A DNA stretch of 64,000 bases from Akebia trifoliata (GCA_017979445.1 JADQWC010000526.1:1-64000), one strand, 5' to 3'; positions 36,392 through 47,666 are shown, counted from the first letter of the stretch. A program made the numbers and translations. Notes: a model not told the origin generated them from the letters alone.

Positions 36392-36835
36392 TGAAAATTA
36401 CTTGAAGGATCCTGGCGGAGGGCTTTCTTTCTTAATAGTTTGAAAGTTTTGGGCAGTTTCTTAATACTCCATTTAATAAACTTTTCTTTTTCTAAACGGT
36501 CTCTAGGCCTCATCTCCCACATTTCTCCCGATTGAATACACTAACCGTTCAAAATCATCGTTTTCATCCAAAAAATTGGATTTTCTGCATCTCAATTGAG
36601 TTTTAGAGACTCAATTCCATTGGAAAGTGTTTAATAAGAAATGAGAGCCATTTTCTAGGGGTTTTCAAACATTTTGAAAATGCATGGAAAAAACTAAGGT
36701 TTTTCACATTTTTTTTATGAATTTATAGAGGAATATCGATCAAGAATGGTTCTTTTGGGTTGAAATCATCTAAATAAGTCGTTATCTCAAGTTTTAAGTT
36801 GATCTTTCTATTGTTGAAAGTTTAGTCAACAATAT
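36392..36835 (+). repeat. Foldback-family repeat, left-type arm
   Basis: Same family as 34257 (GAAAATTACTTGAAGGATCC, CCATTTAATAAACTTTTC, AAGTCGTTATCTCAAG). Its diverged inverted partner lies at 40730-41226, so the pair may be the arms of one larger element. Confidence 0.65.
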
Positions 36836-36926
36836 CATAATTATGTTTTGAATGTTGTTATAGTGACTCAAAATAGCACTCAATATGTATAGAATCATCA
36901 ATTTTCCTCGAGTGTATTATGCTCGT

Positions 36927-38259
36927 TAATCGGTTGTAAAGCTTGCTAAATAAATGCAGAGATATAGAAATTAAAATAAGACTTTGGGCAAGTCGAATTC
37001 GTTCCACAGGGACAGTTTGGATTCAAAATCTCATTCGGATAAAAAGGCGAAAACAGAATTAGAAAACAGATTTTTCTTAAAACAAATTGATTTGTAAAAA
37101 CAAAACAGAGAAGAAAGTAGCAACTAATTTGTAAATGAAATTAAACTAACAATAGAGATTGAAGATATAAGGAAAAGAATTTAGAGAGGTCAATTCAACC
37201 TTTGCAATTCATCCAAAATGCTGATTTATTCTAATTATAACTCAATCCACGTAACAAGTCATTGCTCGTGGATCGGAAGATAAATCGAATTAAACATTGA
37301 TGGTAACCAAAGAGTATTCATGAGAATCCCAAACTTAAACAAGATTAGCTGACTTAGACTTCAATTTTTCACATAGCATGATTGTTTTTGAGCTTATCTA
37401 AGTAACAATCATCTAAGCTTGATTTGAATGTATAAGTTTGCTAATCTTATCTTAAGAGGATTCTCAGAATTAACATATAAAGCAGAAATAAAGAATTAAA
37501 ACAATATTGGTAGGATGAAATTACTCCGGCATTCTTGACCTCTCTAAGGAGAGTCTAGCCGATCATCGCAAGGATCATATTGCAATAATAATAAAAGCAA
37601 GAAGATGATAGATGGAGAAGAGAAGGTAGAATAGTGTTGCAACTTGATTCCTTCCTTGATGATCTTTCAAAAGAGTTACAATAGAGCTAATGGATTATTC
37701 TTGATGTTCTCACTCCTCTCAAAAGCTCACCCAAAGGTAAATTACAGAGAATTCTAAAGCCAGAAAAATCAAAAATTATGGAAGAAGAGAAGGAGAGAAG
37801 AGCCCAAGAGGGACCCAAGAGGGGACCCAAGAGGGGACCCAAGAGGGGACCCCTTCTCTGAAATCAACTCTCCAATTTATAATGTTCGTATTCGGATAAT
37901 CGGGGTGATTTGACGGATAATTCGATTCGAATGACCCAATCAGTTACAACCACCGAAGCTTCTGTACAAATATCGGGAATAAATTCCTCGAGATGACCGC
38001 GGCACGGTGACGTGGCGGCCAAATCCCTCGAACTTTTGTTAGATGCTTCCTTTTTGCTCGCGTATTGTAACCGTAGTTGTTACATCTTTTGTTGGTTTCT
38101 GAATGTACCCTTTTCACTTGAAATTAATAACAAATTATCATTAGGTACATTAATTTGGGATTTTAATCTAATTCATTATTATTTAAAGGAACTAGCATTT
38201 AAACGATGTTAATCTTAGTGTAATTATGGTCCCAAAATCGAACAATTGGGACCTTATCA
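36927..38259. mobile_element. Solo-LTR-type element E1 (1333 bp)
   Basis: Starts TAATCGGTTGTAAAGC and ends GGGACCTTATCA, flanked by the perfect 5-bp repeat CTCGT (36922-36926 and 38260-38264). Two relatives lie at 49789-52321 and 50561-51802. No coding capacity. 5-bp target duplications and T(A/G)...CA ends fit an LTR left by recombination, or a small non-autonomous LTR unit. E1 alone has a 12-bp minisatellite (GGGACCCAAGAG repeated, 37803-37853). Confidence 0.8.
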
Positions 38260-38534
38260 CTCGTATCTCGAGAAAAATATCTTTATCTTTCCACATACTT
38301 AAGTGTTATTCGACTATTATTTAAAGTCACTTTAGCACTTTATTTTCTTTGTTTTTTTAACTACAACAAGGATATTCCTATTATTTGACAATAAACATCA
38401 TTGCTAAGACTGGTTTTGTAACAAAATTAAAAAAAAAGTAAGATTTCATAAACTTCTCTGATATGATAAAAAGACTTGTTGAGTTAGATAAAAGAACTCG
38501 CAACAACAAAAAAAAAAAAAAATAATAATAACGA

Positions 38535-38677
38535 TGAATGCACATGATTTTGATATGCGGTTGGATATGTGGCTAGGGCACAAAACTGCACATCTTTTTC
38601 TTGTGTATTCCGATGAAAAAGATCTATAGTTTTGTGCTCTTGTCACATTAGCCGCATAACCAACCGCGTGCATTCAA
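38535..38677. mobile_element. 143-bp foldback MITE
   Basis: The left arm (TGAATGCAC, ATATGCGGTTGGATATGTGG, GCACAAAACT) pairs with the complement of the right arm (CCGCATAACCAACCGCGTGC, AGTTTTGTGC). Termini are TGAATGCAC and GTGCATTCA. Target duplication not resolved. Confidence 0.65.
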
Positions 38678-38705
38678 CATGACTTAAAAAAGAAAAAAGA
38701 CTTTC

Positions 38706-38862
38706 TAATGTGCAATTTTGACATAATGAACCAACTAGGAAGCTCAAGTTCAACTGGGTCCAACCTAATCTCATAAATTAGGATAATGGTAGACCTAGAA
38801 AAAAGTCATTTTTCATTAAAGATATTCTAAACAACTTTTCTAAAAAATTTTATTTTTCAAAC
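38706..38862. repeat. Orphan piece of RLK 3' flank
   Basis: Matches the block downstream of every RLK unit (30690-30845, 43732-43883, 57480-57635), including CATAATGAACCAACTAGGAA and CTAATCTCATAAAT. No kinase remains next to it. It could mark a deleted RLK unit or a mobile repeat. Confidence 0.55.
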
Positions 38863-39504
38863 TAATATTTTTTTTTTTTCAAATTTATTTTTATAAATAA
38901 TAAACAAATATTTTTATAAAGGTAAGTGTAGATACGTGAGCTTCAAAATCTTTGAGGAAGGTTTGAATTCATTTACGCAGGTTTAATAGTTGTTGCCATT
39001 CAATTAAAGTTTGAATGAACACTATAAAAAGATTTTAAAATCTGTTTTTCTTGACTTGTAGTAACTCACATATTCGAAGGATAAGGGGAAAAAAGTCTAT
39101 CTAGAAAACTAAGGTAATGAGGTTCAGTTGAGGGACAAGGAATGTGTTAGGCACCTTGTCCCTTCTATCCAAAGATGGTTACCAATATTGACCCATGGTG
39201 GGATTATAAAACTCTTTTTTGGGGTTTTGAAAATAGAAGAAGTTATAGAGAGAATTAAAAAGTAAAAGAATCATAGTCTAATTTTAGGAAATATAAGATT
39301 TAAACTAATGAACAAACTAAAACATAAAATGTTGCTTGTTAGAATTTTTTATGAGCCTAGGATTTTGGTGGGAATCTACATGGATTTCATCTTCTTAGAT
39401 CCCAAGGGTTTTTTAGAAAGGTTATGTACTCACTTGGGAGCATTTTTGTGTTGGTTTAGCCATGAATTGGATACTACCATGAGTTAGACACTACTATAGA
39501 AGGA
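38863..39504. other. Intergenic, nothing recognised
   Basis: AT-rich sequence without coding features. Confidence 0.5.
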
Positions 39505-39656
39505 CTAGGGACCTTATGCATGAGTTGTGTCCTCTTTAAGACTATTTTTTGTTAGTTTAGAGAGTTAAGTGTAGATCTATCTAGATCTACACTTAACTCT
39601 CTAAACTAACAAAAAATAGTCTTAAAGAGGACACAACTCATGCATAAGGTCCCTAG
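39505..39656. repeat. Perfect palindrome, 74-bp arms, 4-bp loop
   Basis: Left arm 39505-39578, spacer ATCT 39579-39582, right arm 39583-39656. I compared the arms base by base: the right arm is the exact reverse complement of the left. The arms begin CTAGGGACC and end GGTCCCTAG. TAGATCTACAC occurs once in the palindrome centre and again just outside (39659-39669), a possible template-switch microhomology. Confidence 0.95.
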
Positions 39657-40729
39657 ATAGATCTACACCTTTGATCTTTAGCCATTTTAGGAAAACATAT
39701 TGTGATGCGTATACACATAGTGTGTGCATGTAATGGATTAAAAAAAAAGAAGATTACCTCTAAGGAGAGATTGCTCTTTAACTTTTAAGTCATTATGAAA
39801 TAAATAAAAAGATATTTATTCTAGAAATTTAAAATTACGAGGAAGTAAATAACATATATACTAGGAATTTAAAGCTTACAAAGAAAGTAAATAAACAAGA
39901 AACAATTACTCTAATGCTCTCGTAGAGCTTATTGATGGCTTATAGGGTGAGATTACCTCTAGGACTCTCAACCCTTAAGCCTCAAGTTAAAAAAGATGAA
40001 AATCTACATTTTTTAAAGTAATGAAAACTTAAAAGTAAACTTGCTTGAATGTAAAGAAGGGAGTAGAGAGTAAGGAGAACTGAGAACATTTAAAGGGGGA
40101 TTACATAGAAAAATAAAAAAAATTATAACTACAACCCACAATTATCTATTCTTCTTTTTGGTTAGAGTTTTTTTGGTGTTTGAGAAAGGATTTGGGTAGA
40201 GTTTAGGAATGCTAGAGGACTTTGAAGATAGTAAATGACATAATTTTGGATTACTTTAACCCATCATTCATTTGCCTTGGATGAATATCTTATTTATAAG
40301 ATTTTGAGAAATCCTTGGGGAAAAACTTGTCCTGAATCCTAGAGTTCTCACTATTCTCAATAAAACCTCAATGAAATGCTCCAATTATCTCTCATCTTCT
40401 TGGTCTTGATGGTTTTTCACTTACCTACGAGTCTTATCAATCATGATGATCAAGGGATAGGTTAATAAAATATTAATAGATTTTAGAGAATTCTTTGAAG
40501 AGGGTAAAGTGGTCTTAGAACTTAAATTTTAAATCAAATCCTAGAGAATTAGGTTAGATGGCATATAATTAGGTGGTAGGATTTTTGACATTTTAGACAT
40601 TTGGCCTAGTTAGCTCTCTAACAACCTAAGGCTAAGAGAGTTTTTGTTCACAAATTCTAGAAGATTCTATAGGTTGGATAAAATAGTCAAAACCTCTTGA
40701 ATTGGGTCTAGTTTCATTGAATGTCATGT
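39657..40729. other. Intergenic, nothing recognised
   Basis: AT-rich DNA with no coding features or clear repeats by eye. Confidence 0.45.
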
Positions 40730-41226
40730 AAAATCAAATCGATTTCATTTTTTCAAGTTTTTCCAACTTAAATACATGGAAATATCGACTTAAAACTTGA
40801 CAGAATGACTTGTGTAGTTGATTTCAAACTAAAAGTACCATCCTTGATTGATTTTCATTCAAAAAAGAGGTAAAACAATTGAAAAATCCTAGTTTTTTTA
40901 CTTACATATTCAAAAAACTTGAAAAAAGTGAAAAAACCCTTGAAAATGACTTCTTCTTCCTTCTCAAATCTTTTTCATCGGAATTAAGTCTCCAATATTC
41001 AATCAAGATGTTGGAAATCCAATTTTTTTGGACGAAAAAGGGTAAATTTGAATGATTTGGACAATATTGACACTTCAATCGTAAGAAATGTCTAGAGTGA
41101 GGTTCAAGGATTGTTTTAAAAAGAGAGATTATCTAAATGGACTATTTTGATAACATGCAAACGTCAAGGACTAAATTGAAAGAAAAGTAGGTATCAGGGA
41201 TTATTAAATAATTTTCTTCACTATTT
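40730..41226 (-). repeat. Foldback-family repeat, right-type arm
   Basis: Reverse complement resembles 36392-36835 throughout (GAAAATTATTTAATAATCCC, AGTCCATTTAGATAATCTC, ATCAATCAAGGATGGTACTT), at lower identity. Confidence 0.6.
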
Positions 41227-41436
41227 TGCTTGACATAATTGGGTAATTATTATATGAAATTCAAGGCTTGTGTTTTTTGCACGTGCAAGGACACATCTTT
41301 GGCTGAACCTGAAAGTCATACTACCTGTAGATTTAAATTATTGGAACCTCTGTATTATGAGCATTTTATCTTTTTTTTTTTCCTTGCAAAATGTATTATG
41401 TGGATGATATTTTTCGCTAGGTACCAAGGGGTGACA

Positions 41437-41973
41437 TGTGACACCTAGGAATTCAGGTTAGACATAGAGATCTGAGCCAACTCATATGAAGGTAAACTCG
41501 GTGGTTCTGTCGCAAATCAACTATGGGGTTCAGGTCTTGGTTGGTTGGAGGAATATTGGGTCAATGATGCATCGTAGAACAGTTCAATTAGCTCAAACCC
41601 TTATAAATCAAGGGATTGGGTCAAAAGTGGTTGGAGTTTCGATAATGAAAAGTCGCTAAAATGAAGGAGTGAATAAGGACATGATCGTGATTTGATACAT
41701 TTCAAATCAAGATGTACTTTCTAAATCAGATAAGGATGAAATTGATAAACGTGATCCATAGGGATCCTAGGGTTTTACATCTATAAATACATGGATAGAG
41801 ATACTAAAATGTATGATTATTCTTTCCCTCAAAACTACATACTAATTATTTTGTACTCAAGTCTAACTTGGGTGTCAGAGTTGTATTGTTGCAGGGACAC
41901 CCAGGAGTATAAGAGGAGGAGATTCTAAGCCGACATTACATATCTCGAGGTAGTGCAAGTTTTTACATCTACA
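41437..41973 (+). mobile_element. Decayed LTR, Ty3/Gypsy-like
   Basis: Begins TGTGACACC and ends TCTACA. It contains a TATA-type CTATAAATACATGG (41771-41784) and TTGGGTGTCAGAG. It is followed by TTTGGAGTTGTCTGTAGAAA (41975-41994), close to the TTTGGCGCCGTCTGTGGGAA start of many plant Gypsy internal regions. No polyprotein follows. Moderate confidence. Confidence 0.45.
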
Positions 41974-43180
41974 ATTTGGAGTTGTCTGTAGAAAATGGAT
42001 TGGGAATTCACATGAAACCACATTTAACAACCAGAATCTTTATCAAGGATTGGGGGTTGCCTCCATTGTCTTCGTAGGTTTTGAATTTCTAAATAGACTT
42101 TGTCAAGGATGGATCGATTATTAATCGGATTTTGTGATTACTAAAGAAATATTGACAAAACAAGTTTAACGAACCGAGATCACACTGCACGGATGATTCT
42201 AGGGCATGTAGGATTTTTTGCCATCCAAGTAATCAGGGTAGCCTTGAAAAGTCGCAATAATCAGATTTGCATATAAATCGAAAATGAAAAGCATTACAAC
42301 TTTATTTTCACTCCTTTTAATTTTATTATATTTCCTCTTTTACCTATTTTAAATTTATTTTGATTTTTCTTTTCATTTTTTACCCATTTAACCTTAAAAA
42401 TCTTTAATAATAACCTTCCAACTTTATGTTTTTACTTTTATTCCTTTAACGCTCCTATCAAATTATATTTTTGTGGGATCCATTTTATTTTCTCTACACT
42501 TTTACTATATTTTCTCTTTTATTCTTTTAATCCACTTTATTAATTTTCATTTTTTATCCTTTCAATGTTAAAAGTTTTCAATAATACCCCAAATCAAATT
42601 AGGTTTGACATAGAACCATTAATTTTGTGTTGTTTTCAAGTAGTGTACGTGATTCATATTAAGATTGCCACCCATACACTAACCAACTTTATTTTTTTTC
42701 TTTTACCCTCTTAACCGAAGAAAGGAAGGTTACAGGAAGTAAAAAAGTTGTGGGCCTTAGCCAAATAATGGGCCTTGTTATAGTCAGGCTTAAGGTGATA
42801 TGACCAAGTTTTGATAATATGTTAAGTGAACAAGTATGTGCTGTTGTGGGCTTTGTAAAAATATATGAATAGGGTTATAACAAGGCCTAAAGTGATATGG
42901 CCAAATTATGTTATTATGTTAAAATCAACAGTAACTGATGTGTCCAGCAATGGTGGGCAATGATATTACCAGGCCTATAACCATACTCACATGTTCACGT
43001 AGAGGGAAGGTAATGGCACCAAACTCGAGTCCAGGTTATGCAGTCAGGTCTCCTCAGACATGTTGATTGGAACTGTTGGAAGGCATCACATGATTTGAAA
43101 TAAGGAGAATGAATGGGGCAAAATTTCTCTAATATAAGGACAAATGATACCTCTTTCAATGACTTTCTCTATGGTGAGGA
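41974..43180. other. Intergenic, possible retroelement interior
   Basis: AT- and pyrimidine-rich; includes an internal near-repeat (AAGGTGATATGACCAAGTTT near 42791 and AAAGTGATATGGCCAAATTA near 42889). No coding domain. Confidence 0.4.
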
Positions 43181-43949
43181 TTTTCACGAGGGATTCTATC
43201 CAAATAAAGAACGATATTTCCCAATATAAAGAAGAGATCAGACTTTGCAGGGTTTCTTAATGTCTATTTCCCATTGTTGATTTTGAAGCCAATCCATTAA
43301 GAAGATTGGTTTTAGATAGAATTAATTGGGTACCAATTTTTAATGACTTTGAAGTCAATCCAATTTATTACAATGACCTTACCTTCATGGTATGTTGAAG
43401 GACATAATGATTTTTAGGACCTGTTTGGATTGCCATTTTGGAACCATAAATTGTTTGGTTCTCCAAACTTTACTACCTCTGTGACACCTTCATTGGAATC
43501 AAAATTTATAATCTTTTTTTTTTTTTTTTTAAAGTTCACTTGTTTTGCATAAATGTGGCAACTAAAAAGGTTCTTTTTCTCAAAATATCCTTTATAAAAT
43601 GCCTCATTTTTTTTTTCCTGAAGTTACTCCATAAAAGGACTTCTTGAAGTTACTCCATAAAAGGACTTCTTGAAGGACAAAGGAACCCACAATTATTGAT
43701 CCAAGTGAAAAAAGAAAAAAAATGACTTTTCTAATGTGCAAGTTTAACATAATGAACCAATTAGGACGCTCTAGTTCCACTGCCTCCAACCTAATCTCAT
43801 AAATCAGGGTGATGGGCCGACTTAAAAAAAGAGAGCATTTTTCGTTAAATACATTCAAAACAACTTTTATGTAAAATTTCATAAAACTTTAAAAGTTTCG
43901 GATTAGGCTAATTTTTTTTTTATGAGGATGATCTATATGGTGAGGAGGT
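43181..43949. other. 3' flank of central RLK
   Basis: Diverged version of the RLK downstream flank of copies 1 and 2. A 22-bp word GAAGTTACTCCATAAAAGGACT-type duplication lies at 43620-43671. No gene. Confidence 0.5.
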
Positions 43950-44287
43950 CATCCTCACAAAAAATTAGTCCAATCTGAAACTTCTAACCTCGTCAAAAGT
44001 GGTTTACAAAATTAACAATAAAACATTGACAGTCCACAATACTAAACCCCTTTTGATGGGGTTAGAATTTTCAGATTGGGCTGATTTTTTGCGAGGATGC
44101 TCTCCTCACCATAGAGATCATCCTCACAAAAAATTAGTCCAATCTGAAACTTCTAACCTCGTCAAAAGTGGTTTACAAAATTAACAATAAAACATTGACA
44201 GTCCACAATACTAAACCCCTTTTGATGGGGTTAGAATTTTCAGATTGGGCTGATTTTTTGCGAGGATGCTCTCCTCACCATAGAGAT
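43950..44287. repeat. Two identical 169-bp tandem units with foldbacks
   Basis: Units 43950-44118 and 44119-44287 look identical by eye; a third partial unit follows (44288-44325). Each contains an inverted pair (TTTCAGATTGGGCTGATTTT against AAATTAGTCCAATCTGAAAC) around GAGGATG...CATCCTC. A related inverted copy precedes it at 43896-43949. Confidence 0.9.
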
Positions 44288-44325
44288 CATCCTCTCAAAA
44301 CATCAGCCAAATCCGAAACTTTTAA

Positions 44326-44857
44326 GTCATATAGGACAAAGGTGTTGGCTCTGAATTGTCTCCCTAACATTGTCTGCCGAACCGGGATCCATAGGAAAAA
44401 GATTATCTTCTTATGTCGTACTGCATTTCAGTTGAAACCTTTTATTTTATTTCATCTAATCCAATTCAGTATTGGGGGCAGCGTGTAGATGATGATGATT
44501 ATGAGGAGGAACTAAGAGAAGATAGTCTCTATGATTCGTGCTAAACAAAGCTCAATTACAACTAATTATAATAGAACCTGTATTACAAATACAAGTATTA
44601 TTACCCAAGTCTTGTACATAACAACATTACCAAGCATCCAGAATACTTAACATCTCAAGTGTGCCTTGAAGGGATCTTTAGAGCCTCTCCTGCACCTATT
44701 ACGTTTATGAAATACAACCCATTCATAGCTATCCATATCTACATACCAACAAAAGAAACTAAACGTTCCGAGACTGAAATTGCAACTGTCTAAGCTTTTA
44801 GTTAGAAAACAAGAATGTAATCACCTTAACATATATAGAGGTACTAATGCACCATTT
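44326..44857. other. 3' region of the central RLK gene
   Basis: Probable 3' UTR and flank (GTATTACAAATACAAGTATT near 44580, shared with the other units). No other gene seen. Confidence 0.5.
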
Positions 44858-47341
44858 TTATGATGACTTGAAACTCACCAAAGAGGAAGTATTTTTGGCC
44901 GAAGAAGCAGTTGAGACCCTACTCTGTGCTTGGGAACTTTCTTCCCCAGAAGCCTCCTCAGGAACTTCATTCACCACCAGGTTGTCCATGATTGCTTGGA
45001 AAAATTCCGGGATGGGAGGAATACCCACCTCTAAGATTCCCTCCAGAATCTGAACTATGTGTCCCATTGTTGGCCTATCCTTCTCATCTTTTTGAATGCA
45101 CCAACATGCCACTCTGCAAGCTCTAGTAAGTTCTTCAATGTCGGCAATGCCCTCCAACCTAGAATCCAGCAAGGTAAGAACTTCTTCTCCATTGTGTGCT
45201 CTACTCACAACCTGGGTAGGGAAGTAATCGACCATCCCATCCCCAGATATGTCCAGGTTTCTCCGACCTGATATAAGTTCGAAAAGGGTCATTCCATAGC
45301 TGTAAACATCAGCTTTTGGTGTGACAGCTACACCCATAATCCACTCTGGCGCAAGATAGCCTCTTGTTCCTTTCATGCTTGTCAAGACACGGCTGAACTC
45401 CCGGCCAAAGAGCTTAGCTACCCCAAAGTCAGCAACCTTAGGAGTAAACCCAGCATCCAATAGTATGTTCTCCGGTTTGATATCACAGTGTATGATGCAG
45501 TCTCTGCACTTCTCGTGGAGATAAACCAATCCTCTAGCTGTCCCGAGTGCAATCTGGTATCTTGTTTTCCAGTCTAAGATGTTTGAATCCTTTTGAAACA
45601 ACCAAGAATTTAGTGAACCATTTGGCATATAATCATAAACTAGCAACCTTTTACTACCTTCAGCACAAAACCCCCGAAGACGAACCAGATTGGCATGTTG
45701 GATAATACCAAGGGTGCTCACTTCCATTCGGAATTGCTTCTCTCCTTTTCCAAGGCATTCAAGTTTCTTCACAGCTATGTCAATTGAGTTGGGCAGTTTT
45801 CCCTTAAAAACAGGACCAAAACCTCCTTTCCCCAACTTCTCCGTGAAGTTCTTCGTTGCACTTCGAAGTTGTTTGAATGGAAATGACACCAAGCCATCCT
45901 CAACAGCCTCCAATGTACCATTGACTTCTTTCCTTCTACAATGCCAAAAGATTACCAAGATAATGCCCAAGAAAGTTACAACCCCACCTACAATGACCCA
46001 AATTGTTCTTCCCTTCTTCTTAGCATCATGAGCTTTCACCTCTGAATCTGCAATACGCACATGAAGATCTCTTCCATTACTATTATCAGATGAGAATTCT
46101 TGCAAATTCAACAGGTCTCCCCGCCACATTAAACATTCCTTGTCATAAGAATATGCTGTACAAGAACAGTTGCTCAAACAAGCTAACTCACATTCTTTCT
46201 TGTTACCACTGACTTCTAAAGACTCTGAATTAGCTGGCAATCTCATGTTGGGCATCACAAAAAATGTGTCTTTTCCTCCAGACCCGCATCGTAAAGGGAT
46301 TTTCCTCACACAAACTCCCCACCAAACACCCAGATTGTTCCAATCTTTCGAAGAACGTGGCTCAAAACCTTCCAAACATGAACAATAGGGCAAGGCTTTC
46401 TCATTACAGCTACCAAAGGATCCACAAGAACCATAGACCTCACAAGGCTGTCTTGGTAGACTAAGAGTTAAAGTCCATTGTCGAGTTTCCTCTGACCACA
46501 AGAAATTCTTCATCTGACCCGAGTAATCCAACTCAAGTCTAGATAAAAAAGAGGTGTTATAAAGAGACAGTGTAAAATAGCTTTCCTTCTCGTTTGTAAC
46601 ATAGCTGTAATTGTAGATGAAGTCTAATCTCATTTCAGGAATTGAGTTGAAAAATTTTCCATTCCAAGTCCCAGTAGAGTAGTATCTTTGAGACCCATTC
46701 CACTGTAGAAAAAACTGACTACTTCCATTCGGGTCTATCCCGATAGAGTAGATTCCTCTCCCGGGATCTTCTGAATTTTTCCATGAAGTGATGACTTGTG
46801 TTCTGTTAGTGAGTTTATTCAAACCAAGCTTTGCACCAGGCATCCATGTATGGGTTTGGTGATCAAAGCTCTGCCATATTACATTGGAGGAGTTCAACCC
46901 ATCTCTCAAAACAAGATTCCCACTGTCAAGAAGCACTGCTATGGTAGAATTAAGGGGGCTTGACATTAAATTTGTTGACCAAAATTGGATTTTGGACTTG
47001 TTAAGAAGGACTAGATTACCATCTTCTAAGAGTTTTAATTCTGAAGAAGATGAGTCAGGGAGGGGTGTATCTCTGTTTGCCACCCAAACTATAATTTGAG
47101 GTGAAATTTTTTTGTACCAGATGCCTATGTAGTAGTTCTTAGAATTGTTACCTGGTGTGAAGAAACCAAGTTCAAAGATGCCACCTTTGGAGACTATGGT
47201 CTGGTTTCCTGAGAGAGACTGGCCAGCAGAGATGATGTCAGCTGCAATGGAGAAATGGGTTTTGAAAGAAAAGAAGAGAATCAGTACATGAATGAAAAAC
47301 CATGGATTGCTTCTGATACCCATCTCTGCAAAACTTTGCAT
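44858..47341 (-). CDS. G-type lectin S-receptor-like Ser/Thr protein kinase, intact
   Basis: A single uninterrupted exon, 827 aa from the ATG at 47341 (MQSFAEMGIRS); an ATG at 47323 gives 821 aa and is the one conserved in the paralogs. Signal peptide about 1-34, B-lectin about 40-160 (WQSFD at 156), S-locus glycoprotein domain about 200-310, cysteine-rich EGF/PAN region about 300-430, membrane helix 446-466 followed by basic HCRRK, kinase about 498-770: GKGGFG at 504, Lys525, HCD with Asp620, DFG at 638, APE at 664. All catalytic residues are present; Cys instead of Arg before Asp620 makes it non-RD, usual in this SD-2 (At2g19130-like) subfamily. It should sit in the plasma membrane; family members act in defence or stress signalling, but its ligand is unknown. 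Multiple NxS/T sites lie in the ectodomain. A Copia LTR ends about 170 bp upstream. Confidence 0.93.
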   Translation of the reverse strand: MQSFAEMGIRSNPWFFIHVLILFFSFKTHFSIAADIISAGQSLSGNQTIVSKGGIFELGFFTPGNNSKNYYIGIWYKKISPQIIVWVANRDTPLPDSSSSELKLLEDGNLVLLNKSKIQFWSTNLMSSPLNSTIAVLLDSGNLVLRDGLNSSNVIWQSFDHQTHTWMPGAKLGLNKLTNRTQVITSWKNSEDPGRGIYSIGIDPNGSSQFFLQWNGSQRYYSTGTWNGKFFNSIPEMRLDFIYNYSYVTNEKESYFTLSLYNTSFLSRLELDYSGQMKNFLWSEETRQWTLTLSLPRQPCEVYGSCGSFGSCNEKALPYCSCLEGFEPRSSKDWNNLGVWWGVCVRKIPLRCGSGGKDTFFVMPNMRLPANSESLEVSGNKKECELACLSNCSCTAYSYDKECLMWRGDLLNLQEFSSDNSNGRDLHVRIADSEVKAHDAKKKGRTIWVIVGGVVTFLGIILVIFWHCRRKEVNGTLEAVEDGLVSFPFKQLRSATKNFTEKLGKGGFGPVFKGKLPNSIDIAVKKLECLGKGEKQFRMEVSTLGIIQHANLVRLRGFCAEGSKRLLVYDYMPNGSLNSWLFQKDSNILDWKTRYQIALGTARGLVYLHEKCRDCIIHCDIKPENILLDAGFTPKVADFGVAKLFGREFSRVLTSMKGTRGYLAPEWIMGVAVTPKADVYSYGMTLFELISGRRNLDISGDGMVDYFPTQVVSRAHNGEEVLTLLDSRLEGIADIEELTRACRVACWCIQKDEKDRPTMGHIVQILEGILEVGIPPIPEFFQAIMDNLVVNEVPEEASGEESSQAQSRVSTASSAKNTSSLVSFKSS

Positions 47342-47400
47342 CACAATGCACTCAAGAAGAAATGAAACAGACAACTTACGAAGAAGAGAAAAAAAAAAGA

Positions 47401-47418
47401 GGGGGGGGGGGGGGGGGG
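47401..47418. repeat. G18 homopolymer next to an A run
   Basis: An A-run (47389-47398) and then 18 G's lie 60 bp upstream of the RLK start. The length is likely to vary or be mis-called in assemblies. G-quadruplex formation is possible. Confidence 0.85.
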
Positions 47419-47514
47419 AACTGTACTGCAGGGAGTTGTATAGGTAATCAGGTCCAGGTCTCCTGCTGCATACCCATCTATATGTTGGTAAGTTAGTAAT
47501 CCACCGTGAGAAAT

Positions 47515-47657
47515 TGATTATTTACTTAGTGGCCAATAACCCCACTAGTCTTTGTATTAATGTAAAGAGAAGATTACATAATCTACAAATATATCCTCAT
47601 ACATACACACGCCAAAAATGATACATACACACAATCATAGAAACTAGACACTGAACA
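47515..47657 (-). repeat. 3' LTR of the Copia element
   Basis: About 143 bp, similar to 54627-54781. Its outer edge is 173 bp from the start codon of the intact RLK, so it forms part of that gene's upstream region. Confidence 0.7.
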
Positions 47658-47666
47658 ACACTTCCC

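Noticed and set aside
43999..44488. Two near-identical plus-strand frames of 61 and 106 codons
   Set aside because: They lie in the duplicated 169-bp non-coding unit; the shared peptide only reflects the DNA duplication.
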